From assembly GCA_946902875.1 (NCBI GenBank), contig OX336336.1, positions 26,801,558 to 26,865,557 on the forward strand: a DNA stretch of 64,000 bases. Direction: 5' to 3'. This document shows, one piece after another, positions 30,531-41,124 of this stretch. Position 1 is the first letter of the stretch. Each line of letters opens with the position of its first letter. The notes beneath the pieces are model-generated. The model did no database searches and had not been told where the DNA came from. It saw nothing but the letters and a program-made list of their open reading frames with translations. The translations under genes were made by a program, and so were the position numbers. This DNA is from Nematopogon swammerdamellus. Lineage: Eukaryota > Arthropoda > Insecta > Lepidoptera > Adelidae.

Positions 30531-31150
30531 TTTTATGAGATATTGCATTTGTAGACTCTATGTATGATACTAAAACTAATTTGACGATTTGTAGAAATCT
30601 TTTCTGTATGTATGTATATATGTATGTACGTTCCTCCGTAAGTCTTAAACCGATCATCCGAATTCGATGAAACTTAGTACAAGCATATTAAGCTATACGA
30701 GACACAGGATAGGCTAAATAAAATTCAGTTCCAATTACACTAACATGTGGCTCTCATACAAACCGAATTGTTGCGCGTGCCGAAATGAAGGTACGGTAGC
30801 GGGCTTACTTACTTTCTTCTTTTTAAATCTGAATTTCACGCGAGCGAAGCCGCGGGTAAAACTAGATCTAAATATATGACCTTGGGTGTAACCTTTGGCT
30901 GTAACTAAGTAACTTGAGTTCTTATACGGGCTTTCAGACGCTCAATGTCTTGTTTATTGTTTATAGCTTTTGCCCGCGGCCTCGCTCGCGTGAATTTCGT
31001 ATTTAAAAAGAAGAAAGTAAGTAAGAAAGAAGGCCGAGCTGCGTTCCTGCGTTACCTTTATTTCGGCGCGCGGAACAATTCGGTTTGTATGAGAGCCACA
31101 TCTTAGCTTAACCGGAACTGAATTTTATTTACACAGCCTATCCTGTGTCT
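30531..31150. repeat. Repeat D forward (30531-30870) facing repeat D reversed (30955-31150)
   Basis: The forward copy ends 'cgcgagcgaagccgcgggta'. The reverse copy starts 'ttgcccgcggcctcgctcgc'. Together they form an imperfect inverted repeat. Confidence 0.8.
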
Positions 31151-31154
31151 CGTT

Positions 31155-31385
31155 TTATTTTTATGGAAACTGATTATATCAGCTGATATTATATGAGCTG
31201 ATTTATGTCAGCCCATAACACCGGGTGAACTTGGTGCCACGTCAGTGCTGAACTGGACGGAAAACACAAACTATTTACATAGCCGTTTCGACCGACCTTT
31301 CATTCAGTGCGTTGGTATCAACCCGGGCGGGTAAAACCCTACCACCTAGTAATATATAAGAAGGGAGTCATATCCCTTAGTCGCC
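31155..31385 (-). repeat. SINE-A2 copy, reversed, truncated
   Basis: 'tatggaaactgattatatca' to 'gggagtcatatcccttagtc'; about 15 bp of body is deleted near 'cgtcagtgctgaactggacgg'. Confidence 0.85.
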
Positions 31386-31389
31386 GTAC

Positions 31390-31558
31390 GCACGTTTAGT
31401 TAATTAAATTTGCTTGCACTAAGTTGTATCTCTTGAACCGTAATAGGTATCCCGTTGAAATGTATTATTATGGCCGATATAACAACAAATAATAAAAATA
31501 AGAAAAAGTAAAAATTCACGGGGATATAAGAAACGAAAAAGTGTATGCGCGCCATTTA
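31390..31558 (-). repeat. Repeat B, outer part left of the pogo insertion
   Basis: 'tatctcttgaaccgtaatag' to 'gtatgcgcgccattta'. The rest of the same repeat (cagtatgaagca ... cgactcgcacttggccggt) lies at 36108-36187, so the pogo element landed inside it. Confidence 0.85.
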
Positions 31559-32080
31559 GGGGAGGCCGGGGTATAATCGCACACTGGGGTATAACCGTAC
31601 ACCACTACTATTTCGTAGACCCTTTAGAATATTCCCGCCCTCTGGCTGCCATTCGTCGCCGCCATTTGCAATTTAGTTGTCAACGAACGCTCGAAGCGAT
31701 ACACGTGCGCTCGCGCGCTGTCAGTGAATTTCTTTGTTTTCGAGTATCGGGATCTAATTTTCAACGAAATAGTTTGTTGTGCAACGTGCTCGGGATTGAA
31801 CTGGGTAAGTGTGACTATATTTTCATTCGTTAGTTATCTATCGAAGCACCAAATAACCTCAATTTGTTTAACGCACTATCATAGATAATGTGTGAGCGAT
31901 TTTTATATTTGTGTGTGTGCATTGGGGCAAAACCGTGGGGGTAAAACCGGACTATATACGGTTTTGCCCCGGAAGATAATTTTTGTGAATCTTCGTATTT
32001 TTGTACCTTTGGTGGTTCCGTTTTATTTATAAGTGTTTATTTATTAACGTTAATGTTTTGTCTTTCCAGATGCAGCCAAG

Positions 32081-33481
32081 ATGCCGCGAAATTATAAGCG
32101 GAAGACGACCAGGCAGTCATGGGATCAACAAAATATGGAGGAGGCAATTCAGGCCGTAATAAACGGCAGCAAGGGCTACAAGGCAGCATCTCAACAATTC
32201 GAAGTCCCAAGATCAACTCTCGTCGACCGTGTGAACAAATTTAGGAAATCAGAAGATATAAAAACAGCATCACAGACAGGTTTAGGACGATTTAAACCTG
32301 TTTTTACAGCAGATCAAGAGCAAATATTAGAGGATTTCATCATAACAATGGAAACCCGCCTGTTTGGCCTCACCAACACAGATCTTCGTCGTCTGGCATT
32401 TCAACTTGCTGAATCTAACCACGTGCTACATAATTTCAATCAAGATGAAAAAAAGGCTGGGGAGGATTGGCTACGAGGGTTTATGAAAAGGCACCCACGA
32501 TTATCACTGCGTACACCGGAACCCACCTCAGTTGCGCGTGCGATGGGGTTTAATAAGGTGAGTGTCGATAAATTTTTCGACCTACTAAACCAGATGATCG
32601 ACCAACATAAATTCTTGCCCACGAGAATATTTAATGTGGATGAAACGGGCATTACTACAGTCCCTAAGAAGAGGTCTAAAATAATCGCACTTAAAGGCAG
32701 GAAGCAGGTTGGAATAATAAGCTCGGCAGAAAGAGGCCAACTCACTACAGCTGTGCTGTGTTTTTCTGCTGCTGGTTTCTACGTTCCCCCATTCTTGATC
32801 TTTCCGAGACAGCGAATGAAGGCTGAATTATTAGACAATGCACCGCCTGGAACCGTGGCTGCTTGTCATCCTAGTGGGTGGATTCAAAGTGAAATTTTCG
32901 TGCAGTGGCTAGATCACTTCATCAATGCTGTTAAGTCAAGTCTACAAGATCCGGTTCTTCTTCTCCTGGATGGACATTCGACGCACACAAAAAACCTGCC
33001 ACTGATTGAGAAAGCCAGAAAATGCGGTGTACACATGCTGAGCTTCCCACCACATTGTACGCACCGTATGCAGCCGTTGGATGTGAGTTTCATGAGCCCC
33101 ATGAGCACTTACTACACTCAGGAGGTAAATGCTTGGTTACGTAATAACCCAGGACGTGTCGTAAGCCAGTTTCAGATCGGAAAGCTATTTGGAGCAGCTT
33201 ACTGCAAAGCGGCCACTCTACAAAACGCAGTTTCTGGCTTCAATAAAACTGGAATATTTCCAACCAACCGCGAAGTTTTCACCGATGCTGACTTCGCTGC
33301 TGCATCCACGACTGACATACCCATAAATCTTGAAAACCAGTCCGTAAATCTGTCAAATCAGCGAGTACATGAACAATCAACGCTCGAACCCCCGACGACG
33401 ACGTCTGAAATTACTCTCGGTCAACTTCAGAGTGCCCTTGCTTCTCTTCCTCCAGGAACGTCGCAACTCACGAGTCAGTAA
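32081..33481 (+). CDS. Pogo-like transposase, N-terminal and catalytic part (disrupted 3' end)
   Basis: 466 codons from ATG at 32081 (context aagATGCCG) to TAA. Residues about 15-60 form a Pipsqueak-type helix-turn-helix (MEEAIQAVINGSKGYKAASQ). About 75-140 form a second CENP-B-like DNA-binding domain (GEDWLRGFMKRHPRLSLR). About 175-390 form the DDE_1 nuclease. The three acidic residues are visible: D187 (FNVDETG), D297 (LLLLDGHST) and D334 (MQPLDVSF). The last three codons and the stop come from an element inserted at 33469; the native frame resumes at 35337. A splice acceptor (tctttccag) at 32070 suggests a 5' UTR intron. The catalytic region is unbroken, so this copy is young. Confidence 0.92.
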   Translation: MPRNYKRKTTRQSWDQQNMEEAIQAVINGSKGYKAASQQFEVPRSTLVDRVNKFRKSEDIKTASQTGLGRFKPVFTADQEQILEDFIITMETRLFGLTNTDLRRLAFQLAESNHVLHNFNQDEKKAGEDWLRGFMKRHPRLSLRTPEPTSVARAMGFNKVSVDKFFDLLNQMIDQHKFLPTRIFNVDETGITTVPKKRSKIIALKGRKQVGIISSAERGQLTTAVLCFSAAGFYVPPFLIFPRQRMKAELLDNAPPGTVAACHPSGWIQSEIFVQWLDHFINAVKSSLQDPVLLLLDGHSTHTKNLPLIEKARKCGVHMLSFPPHCTHRMQPLDVSFMSPMSTYYTQEVNAWLRNNPGRVVSQFQIGKLFGAAYCKAATLQNAVSGFNKTGIFPTNREVFTDADFAAASTTDIPINLENQSVNLSNQRVHEQSTLEPPTTTSEITLGQLQSALASLPPGTSQLTSQ

Positions 33482-35328
33482 GCCTGGATACGAAATACGG
33501 CATCGTTTGTATGAGAACCGAGGTAGCCGCCAAAGGGGTGTGAAGTCTGAGGCGGGAGCGGCGCATGGAACGCCGTGATTGGCCGAGCGAGTAGGTAGCC
33601 AAGTGACGCCAGTCTTCCATACATTTGAACGGGATTCATACAATAAGTCGCTCATTGTGTCGATTCGCGATGAAAAGATGAAACGGATTTAACAATATTT
33701 AACCTTTCTTTACATCAAGGGAATAATATAACTTTCTCTTAAATTAACAAAGGCAACGCCCCTTTCACAATTTTGCGAATTTGCAGATTTTCGCATAAAC
33801 ACGATCATAGTTCTAAGTTCTGAGATACCTCGGATACTTTATTATAAATCTACAATTGTGTATTCCATAATAACTAAAATAATAAAAATAATCAAGATCG
33901 ATAAATACATAAAAAAAAAATAAACAAACAAACCAAATAAAATAAAAAATATGAAGAAAAACCGGATTTAGACACATCAGCCATGGCTGCCTGTCTAAAA
34001 TAAATAAATATACCTAGGTGAATTAGGTACGTGCCTTGTCACCGATTCCCCCTAATCGATCCGGCTATACTGAATTGGATGGAAAACACGTAGTTACTAC
34101 TTTTCATAGTGACTTCGACCGACGTTTATTTAGTGCAGTGGTACCAACACGGGCGGGTTGAACCCTACCATCTACATATACATCCTGTACATTTATATAC
34201 GTTCTATACATTCTGAATCTCTGACATTAAAGGCAAACGTTTAAACTATTACGTCAATTATTTTTAATTCTCCTAAATATCCGCGATCTTTGTACCGTGT
34301 GGGGTCGGTACTTAAAAAGAATAGCCCCACTGCATCTCTCCCCGTCGCATGTCGTAAAAGTCGACTAAGGGATCGTCAGCCTCGGCAGCTCAGTGGTGCG
34401 GTCAGTTATTGGATGGGTGACCGCCCGACCGTTGGAGGCTGACCGTGGTTCGGATTCCACGTGAAACTGTAGGTCCCTTCCCTTCTTACCTTACTGGGTG
34501 GTAGGGTTTATCCCGGCCGGGTTGGTACCACCGCACTGAGCGAAACGTCGGTCGAAACGGCTATGTAAATAGTTCGTGTTTTCCGTCCGGTTCAGTGTAG
34601 CCGACGCGAAATGAAGGGAAGCACTGACATAGCACCTAGTTCACCCGGTGTTATGGGCTGACATCACGGATGTTGTAGGTGATGTAGCCAACCGTGTCAG
34701 TTTCCATAAAAAAAAAAAAAAAAATCTGATATTCCCGGTAGACGCATGACCTAAAGAAATTAATTCCTTTCTCCTTAGAGTCGCTCAAAAGTAAAAACCG
34801 GTAGGTACTGGTTGAATGAAAAAAGCGCGATAAACGAATATTGAACGAGGAAACCTGCTGAGGTTGACTAGAAGAAATGTCCTTTGGCAATAAGGCAGAA
34901 TGCATGAAATATCTATATACATTTAACATACATATTTATTATCAATAAACAAAAAAAATTACAAGATCTAACTGCATCCAACACGATAGTCGACCTATGG
35001 TGGGTAAGCAGAATAGAGCTCTCCATACATATTTACGCCGATGTTTGTTACTGAAATTCAAGCGAAAAATGCTATCAAATTGAATGAAAGTACTTACTCG
35101 TGAAAGGTGACTCCATCTGTGTTCAAGTTTGAATTTTTCGACGACTTTTTGCACCAAAGCACTGCACAATGAGGCATTTTGTGACAGACGCGCACGTTCG
35201 CTCCGCCTGAGCGGCGGACGGAGACTAAAATCGGTCGCCGGCGCTAGACTGACGCGCTGGCGCGTTTGCGCTGGCGCGCGGCTACCCCTGTCTCCTATGT
35301 ATAGCGTATCCAGGCTTACTGACTCGTG
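33469..35328. mobile_element. 1.86-kb DNA element with 24-bp TIRs and 8-bp target duplication
   Basis: It starts CACGAGTCAGTAAGCCTGGA and ends with the exact reverse complement over 24 bp. TCGCAACT stands on both sides (33461-33468 and 35329-35336). Eight-bp duplications are typical of hAT and P superfamilies, but the ends do not show the usual hAT CAGNG start. No transposase is present; a SINE-A1L (34291-34722) and an old SINE-A piece (34015-34175, minus) lie inside. The outer 150 bp on each side are GC-rich. Confidence 0.92.
34291..34722 (+). repeat. SINE-A1L composite copy
   Basis: C-end module (gtaccgtgtggggtcggtac), then 'gatcgtcagcctcggcagct', a shortened 5S-like core (cagttattggatgggtgacc), the B-box-like motif, the A body and a long A-tract. 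Confidence 0.9.
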
Positions 35329-35823
35329 TCGCAACTGGACAAAACAGCAGCGACATCAGTAGGTAGTTCAGATCCATACGACAATCCTCAGCCTAGTTGC
35401 TCTTACGCCTCTCCAGTCTCCCAAACAACAGCTCGCCAGCAATCTAGCAGCACACTAATGGTAAGCCCTGGTGATATAATGCCAATTCCACACGCCGACG
35501 GCCGCATACAACGACCGAATGACCGCCGTAGAGGAAAAACTGCTGTACTAACATCTTCTCCTTACAAAGAAGAATTAGTTTTAAGCCAAATAAAAAACAG
35601 GAAATTTCCAAAAATTAAAATTGAAAATAGCAAGACCAAGAAACAAAAAGTTCCGAGCAATAAAGGAAGTGCTGATGATTGTGTTTATTGTAAGGAGAGA
35701 TATGGTGAGAGTCGGCTGAATGAGGACTGGGTGCAGTGTACGACCTGCAAAGGATGGGCACACGAGGGTTGCACCGGGTGGGATGCTAAAGATTTACATG
35801 AATTCAGGTGTTATCGTTGCTGA
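35329..35823 (+). CDS. Pogo-like transposase, C-terminal part with PHD-like zinc finger
   Basis: This continues the frame at 33468 (...TSQL | DKTAATSVGS). A serine-rich and basic linker (residues about 40-100) leads to CVYCKERYGE, DWVQCTTCKGWAHEGCTGW and FRCYRC. That Cys/His spacing fits a C4HC3 PHD-type finger. TGA at 35821. The segment is cut off from its start by the inserted element, so it is probably silent unless that element is excised. Several pogo-like transposases of insects carry such a finger. Confidence 0.85.
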   Translation, partial: SQLDKTAATSVGSSDPYDNPQPSCSYASPVSQTTARQQSSSTLMVSPGDIMPIPHADGRIQRPNDRRRGKTAVLTSSPYKEELVLSQIKNRKFPKIKIENSKTKKQKVPSNKGSADDCVYCKERYGESRLNEDWVQCTTCKGWAHEGCTGWDAKDLHEFRCYRC

Positions 35824-36539
35824 AAATAAAATTCTTTGAAGGGGGTAAAACCGTATACGGTATGCGGTTTTGTCCAGGTATAGTGTGCGATTTTGTCCAG
35901 ACCCTGGGGCAAAACCGACAAAGGGTGAAATTTAGTTTTATGATAAATATAAACCCTTTTTATAATGCCAGTAGGCTTTCTTTTCACTTGTATGATCATG
36001 TATGAAACCTTTGATTAAATTTTAATTTTGGATTGTATGCTGGATTTTATTTATATATTTTATGAGCATTTTTTCTTAAGGGTGCGGTTTTACCCCGGCC
36101 TCCCCGAAAACAGTATGAAGCAGCGCTGATCATGACATGGCGATACGGAACCCTCGGTGCGCGAGTACGACTCGCACTTGGCCGGTTTTTCTACGATTGA
36201 TGTGTTGAATCAGGGTTATCTACGGAATATTTTGTAAAATTAAACGTTTTAATTGTGATTAATTCAGACTTGTGTGTCAGTCATTGAATTAATTATGACT
36301 TCAATCGACAAACAAAACTGTTTACTGAAATTATATCTAATACTCACTTCTAACCTTTGCGCCGCCAGTCACGAAACATAAAAAAAAAATATGACCATTT
36401 CAAGCAAACCTTGTTTTCACGAAATAGAGAAATTTAATTCTCCGAAAACGATTTCATTTAACTTGTTTACGAACATGTACGAAAGTAAATATTGACATAT
36501 TCAACGAGACTCACGTGCCCGTCATCAACTTTCTAGATT

Positions 36540-36790
36540 TTATCTAAATGGCCGCGCGTCCGCCCGCCCGCCCAAGCGTCGAGCGCTGGGCGCCGCCGCC
36601 CGCCCCAGCGGTGGGCACACCTTGCAGGTGTAATGACAGTTTTAAAGTCGCCGCTCACTGGAAACACTGAATATATATACTCCGAAACCGCGCAGATTGA
36701 GAGTACGGTGTAATCTTTTACTTGAGTCGAATTAGTTGATTTTTTTTAATTGTTCGCCGTAAAGTTAATAAAGCTGACAGAGGTTAGTCA
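36540..36790 (+). promoter_or_regulatory. GC-rich block with TATA-like motif and possible 5' UTR exon end
   Basis: 36540-36640 is strongly GC-rich (gcgtccgcccgcccgccc). At 36671 'gaatatatatactccg' resembles a TATA box, and 'gacagag|gttagt' at about 36786 could be a donor. Gene 2 needs an upstream non-coding exon, so this is a candidate promoter. It rests only on composition and position. Confidence 0.2.
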
Positions 36791-36821
36791 CGTGAATATT
36801 TTTACATACATACATATCACA

Positions 36822-37136
36822 CACGCTGAATCCCGACAATCGGGGTAAGCAGAGTAATCGGTGTTGTGCTGCAAAAACTCTGGTAAATTACAGCACAACA
36901 CCGACCGCCACGTTTCGCAAAGTATTCGAACAAGATTCAATCGATCAAGCAGCAAGTAAGGCACGAAGACCCACCTGCTGCATGACTCGGTGGAAGTACC
37001 CTGCCGAGGTGAGAGGTGGCGAGCCTGTCGCCCTTTAGCACGGCATCTTGTCCTAATCCCTTAGTCGCCTTTTAAGAGATGCATGGGAAGAGATGCAGTG
37101 GGGGCTATTCTTTATAAGTACCGGCCTCACACGGTA
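36822..37136 (+). repeat. Repeat C, full length
   Basis: 'cacacgctgaatcccgacaa' to 'ggcctcacacggtatt'. Near-identical to 7737-8054. Confidence 0.85.
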
Positions 37137-37494
37137 TTATTTCTCAATACAAAATCATCTTTCGGGGTTTATTATGTTTTCCCAGCCTCTAACTAAACCT
37201 TGAGCGTTTTTTTATAATCCTTTTTTCTTGTAATAATGACAATCTAATATACCTGTCCGTCGTGCTTTTTTTTTTTGATTAGATTAAATGTACGACGACG
37301 CCAGAGATAAAAAAATGTTTTTTGAACGAAAATAATTATTGAAGGTTTTGTTCATGTCACGAAGTTCACTAAGCTTTATTGAACCATTACTTTGGATATT
37401 CAAAAAATTAAAATAGATAGATTAAAATAAAGGCTGACTGGAAGAAATCACTTGTAGTGATAAGTCCGCCTTTGCGCACTCCCGTATTTCTTGT
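37137..37494. other. No gene recognised
   Basis: It ends with a LINE-like wording (gaagaaatcacttgtagtga, gtccgcctttgcgcactccc) that recurs at 40676-40725. No frame of interest. Confidence 0.4.
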
Positions 37495-37848
37495 TTCTTG
37501 TCGTGTTCGCCATGTAATGGTTAGCGCCACTCACGCCATCTATGGCGTGTTATGAAATGCTTCATTTTAGTTAAATGTCATGATTAGTTAAAATGCTTCA
37601 CACTCTATTCGGTAGATGGCGCGCGCGCATAACATTTTTTGGTTTCTTCTATGGGAACCCCCATGAATTTTTCGCTTTTTCTTATTTTTATTATTTGTTC
37701 TTATATCGGCCATAATAACACATATTCTGTGAAAATTTCAACGGGCTACCTATTACGGTTCAAGAGATACAGCCCTCGGACAGACAGACAGACGGACGGC
37801 GTAGGCTTAGTAATAGGGTCCCGTACCGGATAAGGAACCCTAAAAAGA
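37495..37848 (+). repeat. Repeat B, 5'-truncated
   Basis: 'tcgccatgtaatggttagcg' to 'ggtcccgtaccggataagga' and 'accctaaaaa'. Confidence 0.8.
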
Positions 37849-37981
37849 ATTGTAAAAAACGGATAAGGTTTAGGGGTCGGGAAAACATAGGCCCCGAAAG
37901 ACAATTTTGACGTAAACAACAAACAGACTTAGTACGCGTTAGAGATTGGTACATATTATTTTACAGGTGTGCGGCGTAATA

Positions 37982-38045
37982 ATGAAGATAAGCGAGCAAC
38001 TACCAGGAGGCGAGTTTAGATCTGAATATTACAGTATACGTACAG
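37982..38045 (+). CDS. Hypothetical small gene, exon 1 (weak model)
   Basis: A good acceptor (attattttacag) precedes a short leader and ATG. The frame reads MKISEQLPGGEFRSEYYSIR, then T and G|gtgagt, ending at phase 1. I do not recognise it. It joins in frame to the segment at 38728. It could also be part of an unrecognised transposon. Confidence 0.3.
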
Positions 38046-38177
38046 GTGAGTTTTTTTTACGAGAACCAGTATGGGTGACCGTGCCAAGGTGTCGTGCTCG
38101 AAACAGCCAAATCCACCTGACATCGCGAGACCACGCCACGCTCAGCGAAGCACTTTACTCGTACAAACAGAATTGCA

Positions 38178-38661
38178 GGCTATTGAAGCACTATCCAGCA
38201 GATTGACGGACTATTGAAGCACTATCCAGCAGATTGACGGCCTATTGAAGCACAATCCAGAAGATTGACTGACTATTGGAGTGCTATCCAGCAGATTTGC
38301 GGACCATTAAAGTGCTATCCAGCAGATTTGAGGACTATTGAAGTGCTATTCAGCAGATTTGAGGACTATTGAAAAGTTATCCAGCAGCTTGACGGACTAT
38401 TGAAGTGCTGTGCAGCAGATTTACGGCCTATTGAAGTGCTATCCACCAGATTGGCGGACTATTGAAGTGCTATCCAGCAGGTTGACGGACTATGGAAGTG
38501 CTATCCAGCAGATTTACGGACTATTGAAATGCTATGCAGCAGATTGGCGGGCTATTGAAGTGCTATCCAGCAGATTTGCGGACTATTGAAGTGCTATCCA
38601 GGACATTTGCGGACTATTGAAGTGCTATCCAGCAGATTTACGTACTATTGAAGCGCTATTC
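38178..38661 (+). repeat. 31-bp minisatellite
   Basis: About 15 copies of a unit like gactattgaagtgctatcc + agcagatttgc. Copies differ by point changes but keep the period. Unit length and copy number resemble a CRISPR array, but there are no alternating unique spacers. It lies in the intron of the weak small-gene model. Confidence 0.95.
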
Positions 38662-38727
38662 TCGCCCATCTATCTAACCATTATATAACTGTGGTAACAA
38701 CCGAGTATGAAATAATATTGTTTGTAG

Positions 38728-38849
38728 AAGCTGCGGCGGGGCCTGCGGCGGCGGCGGCACCAGAGCTCTGGGTCATCAAGACAATCCCGCCAGTCGGTGC
38801 AGCGACACGGTCAGCCCCACACTCTGCTTGCCAACTTTCTAGGAGTTAA
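38728..38849 (+). CDS. Hypothetical small gene, exon 2 (weak model)
   Basis: Behind acceptor 'tgtttgtag' the frame opened by phase 1 reads E, then AAAGPAAAAAPELWVIKTIP, PVGAATRSAPHSACQLSRS and TAA. The total with exon 1 is 61 residues. It is alanine/proline-rich at its start, with no known domain. Confidence 0.28.
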
Positions 38850-38959
38850 GAGCTCACTCGACGCTTGCGATTCCGACTAATCGTATACCCGTTGTCATAT
38901 TGCGGTCATATTTTGTAAGTCTGTATGAAAAGTAAGTTCTAGGATTGTTTATTCTATAA

Positions 38960-39345
38960 AGCTTTTGCCTATACTTACTTTCTTCTTTTGAAATCCTTAT
39001 TTCAAAAGAAGAAAGTAAGTATAGGCCCGCTACCGTACCTTTATTTCGGCGCGCGGACCAATTCGCTTTGTATGGGAGCCACATCTTAGCGTAACCGGAA
39101 CTGAATTATAGTTAGCCTATCCTGTGTCACGTATAGTTAAATGTGCGTGTACTAAGTTTCATCGAATTCAGATGATCGGTTTAAGAGTTATGGAGGAACA
39201 TACATGCATACAGAAAATATTTTTAAAAATAGTCAATTCAGTTTTGGTATCATACATAGAGTCTGCAAACGCAGTTTCTCACAAGACAAAGTAACTTACT
39301 CCATGACCATCCCTTACAGATGTATTAATAGTATTGATGATGATA
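38960..39345 (-). repeat. Repeat D, reversed
   Basis: 'ttctttgaaatcc'-type hairpin around 38975-39018, then 'tttatttcggcgcgcggacc', 'ttcagatgatcggtttaaga' and 'ccatgaccatcccttacaga'. Confidence 0.8.
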
Positions 39346-39460
39346 TAGTATTTATATACTACTACAAAGGATTATAAAATCAATGTCTACAACACAATAT
39401 ACCAAGCTTGAGATGCGACCCACAAGCAATTTCTTCACACCGTCTCTCACACGATTTAAT

Positions 39461-39938
39461 TTTTTTTTTTTTTTATTGAACCTGACACGGTTGGCTACAT
39501 CACCTACAACATCCGTGATGTCAGCCCATAACTCAGGGTGGACTAGGTGCCATGTCAGTGCTTCCCTTCATTTCATGTCGGCTACACTAAACTGGACGGA
39601 AAACACGAACTATTTACATAGCCGTTTCGACCGACGTTTCGTTCAGTGCGGTGGTACCAACCCGGCCGGGATAAACCCTACCACCTAGTAAGGTAAGAAG
39701 GGAAGGGACCTACAGTTTAACGTGGAATCCGAACCACGGTCAGCCTCCAACGGTCGAGCGGTCACCCATCCAATCACTGACCGCGCTCAGCGTTGCTTAA
39801 TAACAGTTGACTAACCAATCGCGCCACTGAGCTACCGAGGCTGACGAATTTTCTTATCCCTTAGTCGACTTTTACGACATGCGACGGGGAGAGATGCAGT
39901 GGGGCTATTCTTTTTAAGTACCGACCCCACACGCTACA
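39461..39938 (-). repeat. SINE-A1L composite copy, reversed
   Basis: T-tract and 'attgaacctgacacggttgg' to 'gctaccgaggctgacgaatt', then 'tcccttagtcgacttttacg' and 'accgaccccacacgctac'. It has the same module order and variants as 16138, 34291 and 44107. Confidence 0.9.
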
Positions 39939-40139
39939 AAACATACTACCTATGTGCGTGTGCGGGTTGTCGGGCAGAATTCCTAGAGCTCTATAGCGTG
40001 CGAGATCACGCATTTTGCGAACGTGACATGCGTGACGGGTCTCGACAAAAAAATAAAGACAAAAAGGTCCACTACGTTAATTGGCATTCCCTCCTGCGGG
40101 CCCGAGCGTGTCGGGACTACACTTGCGGACAGATATTTC

Positions 40140-40512
40140 GACCTTTTGGCAGCGCTGTTCGACTGATGCGCGTTCGACAGATGCTCGTTCGACTGATATA
40201 TTTGTTCGACTGATCTTCGTTCGACCGATGCTCGTTTGACTGATGCTCGTTCGACATATGCTCGTTCGACTGATATATTCGTTCGACCGATGTTCGTTCG
40301 ACCGATGCTCGTTTGACTGATGCTCGTTCGACTGATGTTCGTTCGACTGATGTTCGTTCGACAGATGCTCGCTCGACTGATGCTCGTTTGACTGATGTAC
40401 GTTCGACTGATGTTCGTTCGACTGATGTTCGTTCGACAGATGCTCGTTCGACTGATATATTGGTTCGACCGATGCTCGTTGACTGATGCTCGTTCGACAG
40501 ATGCTCGTTCGG
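40140..40512 (+). repeat. 15-bp minisatellite
   Basis: About 24 copies of ttcgttcgactgatg with variants (ctcg, gacag, gatata). As 15 is a multiple of three, one minus-strand frame encodes SVERT/SNEHQ pentapeptides over 100 residues. I see no start context or neighbouring exon that would make it a gene. Confidence 0.95.
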
Positions 40513-41124
40513 CATGTATATTATGTATGTTTATGCTATTTGTTTGTATTTTATGTATTGTTTAAATAGGTATGTATGTTATATGAGGGTATAATTATAA
40601 AACATGTATGTATTCCTCAAATACGTCTTTAACTATAATTTTATTCCAATCGCCCAAAGGTTGACTTAAAAAAGTCATCGGCAGTGAAAAGCCCGCGTTT
40701 ACGCACTACTATATTTCCTTCTTCTTTTCGTGTAGGTACTGTTCTTCTTTCATTACACAGAATGATTTTATTTATTAAACAGCAAAAAAAAAAAACTATT
40801 ACCTAATAGACAATTAATAACTAAAAACTATAATGTATAAAAAATCTCATTTAATCTGTCCCCGAAATGACCGCGAAGGGTAACCTAAAACACTCGCTGC
40901 ATTTCCACGCTGGATAGCAAGGGCTATCCGTTGCCTGAGGAATGTTTCGCAGTTAGGTACTCCTGACTGACATTTCCGATAATTTTGAACCTATTGATCG
41001 AACAAATTTTTTTTTTCTTTGCTCCAATAAAAAGAGATAAAGAAAAGATAAAGAGTTTCTATTCTATTCGTTTCGTCACAGTTCCCGGCAGTAAATGTCG
41101 AGCTTTAGAAAGAGTCAATCTAAA
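40513..41124. other. No gene recognised
   Basis: AT-rich intergenic sequence with 'cgtttacgcactactatatt', a LINE-like scrap related to 37440-37490. Confidence 0.4.

Larger units (their letters stand above)
31559..36105 (+). mobile_element. Pogo-like DNA transposon, interrupted by another element
   Basis: The ends are inverted: ggggaggccggggtataatc at 31559 and ...ttaccccggcctcccc ending at 36105. TA lies directly left of the element. GGGGCAAAACCG-type motifs recur near both ends (31923-31972, 35838-35920), as expected for transposase-binding sites. The element is about 4.55 kb, of which 1.87 kb is a later insert. Confidence 0.88.

Noticed and set aside
38178..38661. CRISPR-like array (31-bp repeats)
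   Set aside because: Units follow each other without unique spacers, and the surroundings are eukaryotic; it is a minisatellite.
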